From Telluria mixta (GTDB taxonomy: Bacteria; Pseudomonadota; Gammaproteobacteria; Burkholderiales; Burkholderiaceae_D), in contig NZ_CP119520.1 of NCBI RefSeq assembly GCF_029223865.1, forward strand, positions 5,828,001-5,892,000: a stretch of 64,000 nucleotides of DNA, in the 5' to 3' direction. Positions 34,310-43,329 of the stretch are shown here, piece after piece. The number at the start of each line of letters is the position of its first letter. Position 1 is the stretch's first letter. The position numbers and the translations under genes were made by a program. A model generated the notes under the pieces. The model was given only the letters and a program-made list of their open reading frames with translations, did no database searches and had not been told where the DNA came from.

Positions 34310-36910
34310 ATGATTCAACCATCCGACGCCGGATTTTCCGCGCTGTTTCATGCGCATCCCGTACCGATGTGGGTATACGACCTCGACACGTTCCGCTTCA
34401 TGGCGGTCAATGCCGCGGCAATCGTCCATTATGGGTATTCGGAAGCGGAATTCCTGGCCATGACGATCCGCGACATCCGTTTGCCGGAAGATCTCGCGCG
34501 GCTGGATGCGAACCTGCGCCAGCCGCAGGTGCCGAGTATCGAGAAATCCGGGATCTGGCGTCATGTCAGGAAGGACGGCTCCCTGATTCAGGTGGAAATC
34601 ACGTCGCATCCCTTGTGGTTCGATGAACGCCCGTGCAGGTTTGTCCTGGCCCACGACGTCACCGAGCGCCTGCTCGCGCAGGACAAGATCATGCGTCTCA
34701 GCCGGATCTACGCCGTGTCGAGCGGCGTCAATGCCGCGATTACCCGGATTCATACGCGGGACGCGCTGTTCGACGAGGTTTGCCGGATTGCGGTGCACGT
34801 CGGCGCGTTCAAGACGGCATGGATCGGCGTGTTCGAGCCCGATGCGCTCGACGGGCGCGTCGTGGCATGGTGCGGCGCCGACCGGCGCAACGCCGACCGG
34901 GTGCGCTTGACCTTACGTGCCGACAGTGTCGACAGCGCCAGGCCGGCTTGCGTGGCGGCGCGCGAAGGGCGGGCGGTGATTTGCAACGACGTCGCGACGG
35001 ATCCCGGGCTGGCGCCGTTGGCAAAGGACATGCTCGAGGAGGGCCATCGTGCCGTTGCCGCGCTGCCGCTGGCGCCGGCCGGCCGCGTGGATGCCGTGAT
35101 GGTTTTCATTGCCGATACCGCCGGATTCTTCGATGCGGAAGAAGTCAAGCTCCTCGATGACCTGGTCGGTGACCTCAACTTTGCGTTGCAGTTCATCGAC
35201 AACAAGGAGCGGCTCAGTTACCTGGCGTATTACGACGTGTTGACCGGACTGGCGAACGCCAGGCTGTTCGAGGACAGGCTCGCACAGTTCATTCACGGCG
35301 CGCAGGCCGGGCACCATGTCTGCACGATCCTGGTGAATATCGATCGGTTCACGCAGTTGAACGATGCGCTGGGACGCCACATGGGCGACGCCCTGCTCAA
35401 GCAGGTCGCACAGCGTCTCGACGAGGCGCTCCCGGGGGGCGCCAGCCTTGCCCGACTCGGCGGCGGCACGTTTGCGATCGCGATCGCCGAAGTGGCGCAA
35501 GTCGCCGACCTCGAACATATCGTGGGCGGGACGATCCTGGCGGCGATCAACCAGCATTTCCGGCTGGGGCCGCACGAAGCACTTGTCCAGGCGCGGGCCG
35601 GCCTGGCATTGTTTCCCCGTGATGGCGGCGACGCCGAAAGGCTGCTCAAGCATGCGGAAGCGGCGCTGCAGAGTGCCAAGCGGCTGGGCGAACCTTACCT
35701 GTATTACTCGCCGGCGATGAATGCGCTTCACGCCGCCAGGCTCGCGCTGGAATCGGAGCTGCTGCATGCGCTCGACGCACAGGAATTCGTCGTGTACTAC
35801 CAGCCCCGGGTCGACCTGGTGAGTGGACGCATCGACAGCGCCGAAGCGCTGATCCGCTGGCGGCATCCACAGCGGGGACTGGTATGTCCCGGCACCTTCA
35901 TTCCGCTCGCGGAAGAGGTCGGGCTGATCGAGCCGATCGGCGATTGGGTTCTCGATACGGTCTTCGGCCAGCAGGCGCGCTGGCTGGAACGACAGATCGA
36001 CGTCGTGCCGGTCGCGGTCAACCTGTCGGCGGCGCAGCTCAGGAATGGAAAATTCGTACAGAACGTCATGGATGCGCTTTCCAGGCACCAGCTGCCGGCC
36101 CACCATATCGAATTCGAGCTGACGGAATCGATGGTGATGCATGACGTGGAGCTGGCCGCAGCGCATCTGCAGGCCTTGAAGGCGCTTGGCATCCAGTTGT
36201 CCCTGGACGATTTCGGCACCGGGCATTCATCGCTCGCCCACTTGCAGCGTTTCCCGTTTGATGCGGTCAAGATCGATCGCGCGTTCATTCGCGACGTCAA
36301 TGCCAATGCAGGAAATGCGGCGATTGCGACCGCGGTCATTGCGATGGCCCACAGCCTGCATTTACGCGTGGTCGCCGAAGGTGTGGAAACGGAAGGTCAG
36401 CTGCAGTTCCTGCGCCGGCGCCGTTGCGACGAATTGCAGGGGTTTTACTTCAGCGAGGCGGTGCCGGCCGCGCAATTCGAAGCCATGCTCGTTGAAAAGA
36501 CGCTGCTGACGCTCGGAGAACAGGTCGATGACGATACGCTCCTGATCGTCGATGACGAGCCCGACAACCTGGCGACGCTGCGACGATTGCTGCGGCGCGA
36601 GGGCTACCGCGTGCTGACGGCGAGCGGCGGGCAGGAAGGTCTCAACCTGCTTGCCTTGAACAAGGTGCAGGTCATCATTTCCGACCAGCGTATGCCCAAC
36701 ATGTCGGGAACCCAGTTCATGCGGATCGTCAGGGAACTCTATCCGGATACGATACGCATCATCCTGTCGGGATTCACCGATCTCGCGACGGTGACCGACA
36801 GCGTCAACCAGGGGGAACTCTTCAAGTTCATGACCAAGCCGTGGGACGATGGTGAGCTGGTCAGGAATATTCGCGACGCCTTCCGGCTGCACCGGCAACG
36901 CAGCGGCTAG
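34310..36910 (+). CDS. PAS-GAF-GGDEF(degenerate)-EAL-REC c-di-GMP phosphodiesterase
   Basis: An 866-aa soluble signalling protein. A PAS domain (FHAHPVPMWVYDLDT) is followed by a GAF domain (about 130-290) and a GGDEF-like domain whose active site reads GGGTF at 384-388, so it should not make c-di-GMP. An EAL domain follows with Glu512 (EALIRWRHP), NLSAAQ, FELTES, LDDFGTGHSS, KIDRAFI and VAEGVE, i.e. all catalytic elements. A C-terminal receiver has Asp792 (VIISDQRMPN). The receiver ends with FKFMTKPWDDGEL, the pattern of HupR/RpfG-type receivers. It probably degrades c-di-GMP, regulated by ligand, GTP binding at the dead GGDEF, and phosphorylation, perhaps by one of the orphan hybrid kinases nearby. 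Confidence 0.93.
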   Translation: MIQPSDAGFSALFHAHPVPMWVYDLDTFRFMAVNAAAIVHYGYSEAEFLAMTIRDIRLPEDLARLDANLRQPQVPSIEKSGIWRHVRKDGSLIQVEITSHPLWFDERPCRFVLAHDVTERLLAQDKIMRLSRIYAVSSGVNAAITRIHTRDALFDEVCRIAVHVGAFKTAWIGVFEPDALDGRVVAWCGADRRNADRVRLTLRADSVDSARPACVAAREGRAVICNDVATDPGLAPLAKDMLEEGHRAVAALPLAPAGRVDAVMVFIADTAGFFDAEEVKLLDDLVGDLNFALQFIDNKERLSYLAYYDVLTGLANARLFEDRLAQFIHGAQAGHHVCTILVNIDRFTQLNDALGRHMGDALLKQVAQRLDEALPGGASLARLGGGTFAIAIAEVAQVADLEHIVGGTILAAINQHFRLGPHEALVQARAGLALFPRDGGDAERLLKHAEAALQSAKRLGEPYLYYSPAMNALHAARLALESELLHALDAQEFVVYYQPRVDLVSGRIDSAEALIRWRHPQRGLVCPGTFIPLAEEVGLIEPIGDWVLDTVFGQQARWLERQIDVVPVAVNLSAAQLRNGKFVQNVMDALSRHQLPAHHIEFELTESMVMHDVELAAAHLQALKALGIQLSLDDFGTGHSSLAHLQRFPFDAVKIDRAFIRDVNANAGNAAIATAVIAMAHSLHLRVVAEGVETEGQLQFLRRRRCDELQGFYFSEAVPAAQFEAMLVEKTLLTLGEQVDDDTLLIVDDEPDNLATLRRLLRREGYRVLTASGGQEGLNLLALNKVQVIISDQRMPNMSGTQFMRIVRELYPDTIRIILSGFTDLATVTDSVNQGELFKFMTKPWDDGELVRNIRDAFRLHRQRSG

Positions 36911-37003
36911 GTCGCCCGGTTTTACGTTTCTTTACACGAAACGCCCATCTTTTAACGCGATCGGACCTGTAACATCTGCCAACTTTTTTCGTACAGCAGA
37001 TAC

Positions 37004-39238
37004 ATGGTCCACTTCACACGCAAACGCAGCGCCACGCTCGTCGGCCTGGCGCTGGCCGCGCTCCAGCCCGCACTGGCCCAGGAGGCCGCGCCCAAGGCGG
37101 CCGAGAACATCAAACAGGTCAACGTCGTCGGCGAACGCCAGGTCAACCGCATCGACCGCCAGGTCTACGACGTCAAGAACGACGTGAACGCCAGCAACGG
37201 CAGCGCGGCGGACGCCCTGAACAACGTGCCGTCCGTGTCCGTCGATCCGGACGGCACCGTCTCCCTGCGCGGGAATGCCAACGTGCAGATCCTCGTCGAC
37301 GGCAAGCCGTCCGCCATGCTCCAGGGCGACAACAAGGGCCCCGCGCTGCAGGCGATGCCGGCCGAGGACATCGATTCCGTCGAGGTCATCAACAACCCCG
37401 GCGCGGAATTCGGCAACGAGGGCGGCGGCGGGCCGATCCTGAACCTCGTCATGAAGCGCAACCGCAAGGCGGGCGGCTTCGGCGTCGTCAACACGAACCT
37501 CGGCACGGCCGGCCGCTACAACTCGGCCGTCAACGGCGCGTACAACACGGGCCGCTGGGGCATGCAGGGCGGCGTCAACGTGCGCCACGACGGCCGCAAT
37601 TCGACGGGCGAGACGGAACGCGACCGCATCGACCCCGTCACGGGCGCCGTCCAGCACAGCAGCCAGGCCTCCACCAGCAGCGGCCTGAACGACAGCGCCG
37701 GCCTGCGCGGCCAGCTGACCTACAACCTGACGGATGTGGATGCCATCGAGGCCAGCGTCGGCGCCATGAAGCGCACGAACGACCAGTCGGGCCTCGACCA
37801 CTACCGCGTGTTCGACGAGGACGGCAACCCGACCAGCGACTACACGCGGACGACGCAACGCACGGGCGACAACACGAACACGATGTGGGGCGCCCGCTGG
37901 GACCACAAGGGCGAGAAGCTCGGCGAACTGTTCAAGATGGACTTGCGCGTGTCCACGAGCGACAACGGCAACGACATGCGCTACGCGAACACATACGTCG
38001 TCACCCCGGCGGGACCGGCGGATGCCGACAGCCTGCAAATCGTCGCGAACAGGAGCCGCATCGTCGACTACTCGGGCGACTACGAACGCCCGCTCGACAG
38101 CGGTGCGACCTTCAAGATGGGCTACCGCCTGTTCGACAACAGGAGCGACTTCGACAACCGCTATGTCGACGACGACACCGTCGTGAACACCCGTCTCACG
38201 AACGCGTTCTCCGTCCACGAACGCGACGCCGCGCTGTATTCGTCGTACCAGTGGCAGGTGAACCCGCGCTGGGCCGCCATGGTCGGCCTGCGCACCGAAT
38301 ACACGCACATGGACCTCGACCAGGTCACGACCGGGACGGCGGCATCCAACACGTACCTGAACTGGATCCCCAGCGCGTTCGCGACCTATAAACTGACTGA
38401 CACGACCAACCTGCGCTTCGCTTACGCGCGCCGCATCCGCCGTCCGAATGCGGCCGACCTGAATCCGTTCATCGTCTACAAGGACGAGTTGAACGAATCC
38501 GCCGGCAATCCGCACCTGAAACCCGTGCTGACCGATTCCTTCGAGATCAGCTACGAAACGAAGGCCGGCAAGCTCGATACCGCCGTGCGCGCGTACTACC
38601 GCACGGACCGCGACACGATCCGCAGCCGCCAGACCGCCATCAGCGACACCGTGATCCTGACGACGCTGGAGAATGGCGGCAGCAACCGGTCGGGCGGCCT
38701 GGAATTCACGCTGTCCGGCAAGGTCACGCCCAACGTCACCATCAACACGAGCGGCAATCTCGCGTACCTGGAGCAGCAGCAGATCGACCTGAACGGCGCC
38801 GAGACGACGCGCAACGCGACGTCGCTGAGCGTGCGCGGCCGCATCAACTGGCAGGCGACGCCGGACGACCAGCTACAGTTGCAGCTGAATGCGCGCGGCA
38901 GGACGCTGGCGGGGTCGGGCTACAACCAGCCCGTGTCGAGCGCGAACCTCAGCTGGCGCCGCAGCCTCTCGCGCACGCTGTCGCTCGTGATGAACGTGAC
39001 GGACGTGTTCAGCTCGCAGAAGATGGAGACGATCACCAACACGGCCACGCTGAAGGAGACGTCGATCCGCCGCTTCGATGGACGGATCGTGTACGTGGGC
39101 CTGTCGTGGCGGTTCGGCGGGGTGCAGAGCAGCGTCAATCGCGAGCGGCGCGACGGGCCGGATGGTGAAGGGTTCCATGGCGGGCCGCCGCCGGGTGGAC
39201 CGCCGCCGGGCGGCTTCGGTGGCGGACCGGGGATCTGA
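37004..39238 (+). CDS. TonB-dependent receptor / outer-membrane beta-barrel protein with a Pro/Gly-rich tail
   Basis: A 744-aa outer-membrane protein. The signal peptide ends near PALAQE. The plug carries VNVVGERQV, ADALNNVPSVSVDPDGTVSLRGNANVQILVDGKPSAML and IDSVEVINNPGAEF, and the barrel belongs to the outer-membrane beta-barrel family 3 type seen in many Bacteroidetes and Oxalobacteraceae. The barrel's last strand ends at YVGLSWRFG. About 35 more residues follow, rich in Gly and Pro (PPPGGPPPGGFGGGPGI), which is unusual because barrels normally end in an aromatic residue. Substrate unknown: iron chelate, peptide or sugar. Confidence 0.88.
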   Translation: MVHFTRKRSATLVGLALAALQPALAQEAAPKAAENIKQVNVVGERQVNRIDRQVYDVKNDVNASNGSAADALNNVPSVSVDPDGTVSLRGNANVQILVDGKPSAMLQGDNKGPALQAMPAEDIDSVEVINNPGAEFGNEGGGGPILNLVMKRNRKAGGFGVVNTNLGTAGRYNSAVNGAYNTGRWGMQGGVNVRHDGRNSTGETERDRIDPVTGAVQHSSQASTSSGLNDSAGLRGQLTYNLTDVDAIEASVGAMKRTNDQSGLDHYRVFDEDGNPTSDYTRTTQRTGDNTNTMWGARWDHKGEKLGELFKMDLRVSTSDNGNDMRYANTYVVTPAGPADADSLQIVANRSRIVDYSGDYERPLDSGATFKMGYRLFDNRSDFDNRYVDDDTVVNTRLTNAFSVHERDAALYSSYQWQVNPRWAAMVGLRTEYTHMDLDQVTTGTAASNTYLNWIPSAFATYKLTDTTNLRFAYARRIRRPNAADLNPFIVYKDELNESAGNPHLKPVLTDSFEISYETKAGKLDTAVRAYYRTDRDTIRSRQTAISDTVILTTLENGGSNRSGGLEFTLSGKVTPNVTINTSGNLAYLEQQQIDLNGAETTRNATSLSVRGRINWQATPDDQLQLQLNARGRTLAGSGYNQPVSSANLSWRRSLSRTLSLVMNVTDVFSSQKMETITNTATLKETSIRRFDGRIVYVGLSWRFGGVQSSVNRERRDGPDGEGFHGGPPPGGPPPGGFGGGPGI

Positions 39239-39240
39239 CG

Positions 39241-39942
39241 TCAGACGCTGTGCGGCAGCCCGAGATTCCGATTCGCCGGCACGGCAATATCGATCAGCTT
39301 CGGCTGCGGCAGGTTCAACCCGTTCATCAGGGTCACGAATTCGTCCCGCGACCGCCCCGCGACCCGCGCGTTATGGGCCTTTTCCCAGCCGATGGTCGAC
39401 ACCGACTGCCCCTTGTAGTCGTGCCCCGGCCACACGCGGGTCGCATCCGGCAGCGCGAACAGGTTGCGCGTGATGCTGTCGTACAGCGCGGCGGCGCTCC
39501 CGCCCTGGAAATCGGTGCGGCCGCAGCCGTCGATCAGCAGCGTGTCGCCCGTGAACACGTTGCCGCGCCAGACGTAGCACATGCTGCCCGCCGTGTGGCC
39601 GGGCGTGTGGATCACGGCGATCGTCTCGTCGGCACCGAAGCGGATGACGTCGCCATCCTGCAACTGCACTTCGGCCGGCGGGATGCCGCAGCCGCTCGGC
39701 ACGGCGGCCCGGGCGCCCGTCAGCGCGCGCAGCTGGCCCGCGGACGTCACGTGGTCGGCGTGGGCATGCGTCTCGAGGATGTAGTCGAGGCGCAGGCCCA
39801 GCCGTTTCAGGTGGGCGAGGTCGCGCTCGACGTGCTGGTCGACGGGGTCGATGATGACGGCGGCGTCACTGCCGGGCGCGGCCAGGATATAGGTGAAGGT
39901 CGACGACACGGCGTCGAACAGCTGGATCGGATTGGTGTGCAT
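39241..39942 (-). CDS. Persulfide dioxygenase-like metallo-beta-lactamase protein
   Basis: A 233-aa MBL-fold enzyme. The metal motif THAHADH (His59, His61, Asp63, His64), TPGHTAGSMCY, FTGDTLLIDGCGRTDFQGG and WPGHDYKG match ETHE1/Blh-type persulfide dioxygenases, which oxidise glutathione persulfide to sulfite. It follows two YeeE/YedE sulfur-transport genes in one operon, supporting sulfide detoxification. Its stop lies two bases from that of the convergent receptor. Confidence 0.9.
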   Translation of the reverse strand: MHTNPIQLFDAVSSTFTYILAAPGSDAAVIIDPVDQHVERDLAHLKRLGLRLDYILETHAHADHVTSAGQLRALTGARAAVPSGCGIPPAEVQLQDGDVIRFGADETIAVIHTPGHTAGSMCYVWRGNVFTGDTLLIDGCGRTDFQGGSAAALYDSITRNLFALPDATRVWPGHDYKGQSVSTIGWEKAHNARVAGRSRDEFVTLMNGLNLPQPKLIDIAVPANRNLGLPHSV

Positions 39943-40413
39943 TCATTCTCCCGAAGGGCCGGCCGCGGCGCGGGTACCGCCGCGATTGGCCTCGTTGCCG
40001 GCGCGGATACGCTCGGCCACTTCGAATATTGCCATGCCGGCCACCATCGCCGCAACGAACAGCAGGGTCGACCGGCCGCCGACGGCCAACGCCGTCAGCG
40101 CCGGACCGGGGCAATAGCCGACGAGGCCCCAGCCGATGCCGAAGGTGACGCTGCCCAGGACGAGCGGCGTATCGATGCGGCCTGCGCCCGGCACGTGGAT
40201 CTGGCTCCCGAACAGCGGCCGCACGCGCGTGCGTGCGAAACGGAAGGCGACCGCGGCGACGAGGATCGCCCCGAGCATCACGAACAGCAGCGACGGGTCC
40301 CAGGTGCCGGCCACGTCGAGGAAGGCGAGCACCTTGGCGGGATTGCTCATGCCGGACAGGATCAGGCCCCCGCCGAACAGCAGGCCGGCGAGAAAAGCGG
40401 TGACGAGGTTCAT
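39943..40413 (-). CDS. YeeE/YedE-family membrane protein (second subunit)
   Basis: A 156-aa protein with four or five membrane helices (AFLAGLLFGGGLILSGMSNPAKVLAFLD and VTFGIGWGLVGYCPGPALTALA with the conserved GYCPGP cysteine). This family forms half-size partners importing thiosulfate or related reduced sulfur. A GGAGCTGTC ribosome-binding site precedes ATG 40413. It sits between its partner and the persulfide dioxygenase. Confidence 0.9.
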   Translation of the reverse strand: MNLVTAFLAGLLFGGGLILSGMSNPAKVLAFLDVAGTWDPSLLFVMLGAILVAAVAFRFARTRVRPLFGSQIHVPGAGRIDTPLVLGSVTFGIGWGLVGYCPGPALTALAVGGRSTLLFVAAMVAGMAIFEVAERIRAGNEANRGGTRAAAGPSGE

Positions 40414-40422
40414 GACAGCTCC

Positions 40423-40857
40423 TCAGCGCCCGAGCACGTGGCGCACGATGAAGACGGTGACGAAGCCGGCCGCGAGGAAGCAGGCCGTGGCCAGCAGCGA
40501 GCGGGGCGACAGGCGCGCGATGCCGCACACGCCGTGGCCGCTCGTGCAGCCGTTGCCGAAGCGGGTGCCGATGCCAACGAGCAGGCCGCCGATCGTGAGC
40601 AGCGCGGGGGAGTGGTCGATCTGCGCCGGCGGCATCGCCCGCATCGTCAGCCACACGAGCGGCGCGACGAACAGGCCGAGAATAAACGTGACGCGCCACG
40701 CAATATCCCCGCGGCTCGGCCGCAGCAGGCCGCCGAGGATGCCGCTGATGCCGGCGACGCGGCCATTGGCCAGCAGGAGCAGGGCCGTCGCCAGCCCGAT
40801 GAGGATGCCGCCCGCGAGCGACGCCCACGGGGTGAAATGGAGCCAGTCGATTGTCAT
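40423..40857 (-). CDS. YeeE/YedE-family sulfur transport protein (first subunit)
   Basis: A 144-aa membrane protein with the conserved cysteine motif [20 protein letters not shown] that binds the sulfur compound. ATG 40857 (MTIDWLHF) follows a GAAGGAGGA ribosome-binding site; the frame is open further upstream but that region encodes an ArsR remnant in another frame. It starts a three-gene sulfide/thiosulfate operon with its partner and the persulfide dioxygenase. Confidence 0.9.
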   Translation of the reverse strand: MTIDWLHFTPWASLAGGILIGLATALLLLANGRVAGISGILGGLLRPSRGDIAWRVTFILGLFVAPLVWLTMRAMPPAQIDHSPALLTIGGLLVGIGTRFGNGCTSGHGVCGIARLSPRSLLATACFLAAGFVTVFIVRHVLGR

Positions 40858-41024
40858 GTTCGGTCCTCCTTCGGACGGTAAAGCCGGTACAACAGCTGCA
40901 GCACGGCCAGTTGCTGCGACAGGGTCCGCTGGCGGATATCGAGCGCCGCTTCCAGGTCGCCGAAGGGCTGTTCGCCCTGCGTGAGCTGGCACAGCGACAG
41001 CAGGCGGTCGGGATTCGCGAGCGC
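40854..41024 (-). pseudogene. Remnant of an ArsR/BigR-type repressor
   Basis: Reading 41024 to 40854 gives 56 codons starting [14 protein letters not shown], then [19 protein letters not shown], which is the helix-turn-helix of sulfide-responsive ArsR regulators. It then jumps to [12 protein letters not shown], the usual C-terminus. The N-terminus with the start codon is missing (a TGA lies five codons upstream, next to the DUF1264 stop). The beta-wing between recognition helix and C-terminus is deleted. The stop overlaps the YeeE ATG, where a regulator would head the operon. No single-base shift restores the missing parts, so this is a true deletion. Confidence 0.75.
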
Positions 41025-41031
41025 TAATGGA

Positions 41032-41799
41032 TTATTTCACGGCTGGTGGTGGCTGGCTATCCACGACGCCCGGGATGTCCTGCGTCTGGCGCGGGAACTT
41101 GCCCTTCAGCGCGTCGACGCCGCCCTGCGGATGCGCGAGCGGTTTCAGGTCCGCGCGCGACTTGCGTTTCTCGCCCGTGTGGACCTTCATGCGCGTGTCG
41201 CGCTCCTCGAGCATGTTCGGGAGCAGCTCGCCGTCGCGGCCGAACGACCACGCGAGCATCGGCGCGCCCAGCGGCAGCGCGTCGCCGGGCTTGCCGTTGG
41301 CGCCCGTGTTCCACACGTGCCACGTCTTGCCGTAGCTGTTCATCTTTTTCTTCATCAGCGCGTGTTCCGCCGCCTCGGGCAGGCCGGGTGCGATCAGCTG
41401 GCCGCCGAGGATCTCGCCGTTGTGCGGATGCCAGTACTGGCGCTCGTCCGGAGGCAGCCGGCCGTACAGTTTTTCCGAGATGATGTACTCGATGCCGTTC
41501 AGGTTGGCCGTGCGCGTGTTGCCGTCGAACAGGGCGCATTGCGCGAAGTCTTCGTTGACCTGGCGGCAGAAGTGGTGCGCTTCGACCTGCATCTCCGGAT
41601 GGTCCTTCATCGGATGAAAGCCGTTCAGGTAGATGTCGAACCCGGCCAGCGGCGCATTGCCCTGCAGGAGCTTCGCGCCCGCTTCGAGCGCGCGCGTGTC
41701 GCCGGCCTTCGGGGCGCCGGCCGGCTGCGGATTCTGGCCGGCGGCCACGGTGGCCATCAGGCAGCCGGCCAGGCCGGCCGCGGTACGTAGCTTCATCAT
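41032..41799 (-). CDS. DUF1264 / OBAP-family secreted protein
   Basis: A 255-aa protein with a signal peptide (GLAGCLMATVAAGQ). The body matches the DUF1264 family, known in plants as oil-body-associated proteins: FDIYLNGFHPMKDHPEMQVEAHHFC, CALFDGNT, LNGIEYIISEKL, YWHPHNGEILGGQL, KKMNSYGKTWHVWNTG. The many His residues suggest metal binding but no activity is established. An AAGGAGG ribosome-binding site lies so close that the second ATG (41796) may be the real start. Confidence 0.88.
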   Translation of the reverse strand: MMKLRTAAGLAGCLMATVAAGQNPQPAGAPKAGDTRALEAGAKLLQGNAPLAGFDIYLNGFHPMKDHPEMQVEAHHFCRQVNEDFAQCALFDGNTRTANLNGIEYIISEKLYGRLPPDERQYWHPHNGEILGGQLIAPGLPEAAEHALMKKKMNSYGKTWHVWNTGANGKPGDALPLGAPMLAWSFGRDGELLPNMLEERDTRMKVHTGEKRKSRADLKPLAHPQGGVDALKGKFPRQTQDIPGVVDSQPPPAVK

Positions 41800-41849
41800 G
41801 ACCTCCTTGGTGGATAGGATCGTGAAACGGGCCGCCGGTTCCGCTCGAA

Positions 41850-43154
41850 TCAGGTGCGCGGGACCGGGGCGACGAGCAACCGGTCGATGCGGTTGCCATC
41901 CATGTCGACGACCTCGAACCGCCAGCCCTGCCAGTCCAGCCGGTCGCCCGCGCGCGGGATCACGGCGAGCTGGTACAGCATGAAGCCGGCCAGCGTGTGG
42001 TAGACGCCGCCGTCCTCGTCGGGGAAGTCGACGTCGGCGCCCGTGAGGTAGCGGAAGCGGTCGAGCACCATGCCGCCGTCGACGAACCAGCTGCCGTCGT
42101 CGCGCCTGACGGCGTCCGGCTGGCCGTGGTCGCTCGTCGGCGTGACGTCGCCCACGAGCGCGCTCATCACGTCGGTCAGCGTGATCATGCCCTGGATGTC
42201 GCCGTATTCGTCGACGATCATCGCCAGCTCGGCGCGGTGCTGCTTCAGTTGCTCGAGCAGGTCGATGGCGCTGCTCGATTCGGGCAGGTACAGGATAGTC
42301 TCGAGGGCGGCCTCGATGTCGATGCCGGCCAGCGACTGCGTGCGGATCGCCTGGCCGAACAGATTGCGCGCACGCACGATGCCGAGCACCTGCGACCGGT
42401 CGCCGCGGTAGACGGGAAAGCGGCTGTACGGCGATTCCGCGATGCGTGCGAGGTTCCGCTCGAGCGGCTGGTCGAGGTCGAGGAATTCGAGGTCGACCCG
42501 GGGCGTCATCAGCGCGCGCAGATGCCAGTCGTCGAGCCGCAGGGCGCGCGCGGCGATGTCGTATTCCGCTTTCTCGAACACGCCCGCGTCCGTGCTTTCC
42601 TTGATCATGCCCGTGACGTCTTCCTCGGTCGGCGTCTCGTCCTTGTGGTGGTGCATGCCGAACAGGCGCATGATGCCGTCCGTCGTCATCGCAAGCAGCC
42701 GCACGAACGGGTGCGCGAGGCGGGCCACGAATTGCAGCGGGCGCGCGATCGTCGCTGCCATCGTTTCCGGATACAGGATCGCGATGCGCTTCGGGACCAG
42801 CTCGCCCAGCACGATCGAAAAGAAGGTGATGCCGGCCACGACGATCGCCAGCGCGACGGGCCGCGCATAGCCGTCCGGCACGCCCATGGCGGCGAGCGCC
42901 GGCGTCAGACGCGCCGTCAGCGACGCTTCGCCGAACGCGCCGTTGAAGATGCCGATGAGGGTAATGCCCACCTGCACGGTGGAGAGGAAGCGGCTCGGAT
43001 CGTCATGCAGGCCGAGCGCGGTACCGGCGCCGCGCCGGCCTTCGTCCGCCATCTTTTCCAGGCGCAGTCGCTTGGCGGAAACGACGGCGAGCTCCGACAT
43101 GGAGAACACGCCATTGAGCAGGATGAGGGCGAGGATGATGACGACGTCGGCCAT
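41850..43154 (-). CDS. CorC/HlyC-family transporter (CNNM-CBS)
   Basis: A 434-aa membrane protein. The N-terminal CNNM domain (LALILLNGVFSMSELAVVSAKRLRLE, VQVGITLIGIFNGAFGEASL, LGELVPKRIAI) has three or four helices. A pair of CBS domains (LMTPRVDLEFLDLDQP, ILYLPESSSAIDLLEQLKQH, IVDEYGDIQGMITLTDV) and a C-terminal CorC_HlyC domain (TLAGFMLYQLAVIPRAGD) follow. The family exports Mg2+ or Na+ coupled to divalent ions. It is single in this region; its 5' side carries paired REP-like hairpins. Confidence 0.92.
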   Translation of the reverse strand: MADVVIILALILLNGVFSMSELAVVSAKRLRLEKMADEGRRGAGTALGLHDDPSRFLSTVQVGITLIGIFNGAFGEASLTARLTPALAAMGVPDGYARPVALAIVVAGITFFSIVLGELVPKRIAILYPETMAATIARPLQFVARLAHPFVRLLAMTTDGIMRLFGMHHHKDETPTEEDVTGMIKESTDAGVFEKAEYDIAARALRLDDWHLRALMTPRVDLEFLDLDQPLERNLARIAESPYSRFPVYRGDRSQVLGIVRARNLFGQAIRTQSLAGIDIEAALETILYLPESSSAIDLLEQLKQHRAELAMIVDEYGDIQGMITLTDVMSALVGDVTPTSDHGQPDAVRRDDGSWFVDGGMVLDRFRYLTGADVDFPDEDGGVYHTLAGFMLYQLAVIPRAGDRLDWQGWRFEVVDMDGNRIDRLLVAPVPRT

Positions 43155-43243
43155 GCGATTCCCGTATGAGATGTCGGGTTAATCATCGCATGAGGAAAAC
43201 GGGGGAGGTCGCACAGAACGAGTCCCCCCGGTGCAAACCGACG

Positions 43244-43324
43244 TCGTTCCCGCGCAGGCGGGAACCCAATTTTTACGCGTCGACGGACTGCATACGAATT
43301 GGGCCCCTGCCTTCGCAGGGGCGA
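43244..43324. repeat. Paired, inverted REP-like palindromes
   Basis: Two hairpins in opposite orientation: GTTCCCGC/GCGGGAAC (43246-43265) and GCCCCTGC/GCAGGGGC (43303-43322). Each is followed in its own direction by CCCAAT and preceded by a GTCG tail. The same pair design recurs at 54480-54556. This is the layout of bacterial interspersed mosaic elements mobilised by REP-associated tyrosine transposases. Confidence 0.7.
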
Positions 43325-43329
43325 CGACA

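Noticed and set aside
36925..36943. CGTTTC/GAAACG hairpin as a terminator of the EAL-REC gene
   Set aside because: Six-bp AT-rich stem without a clean T run; may be part of the next promoter region.
40854..41024. A short intact ArsR protein
   Set aside because: No start codon is available after the upstream in-frame TGA, and the wing region is absent.
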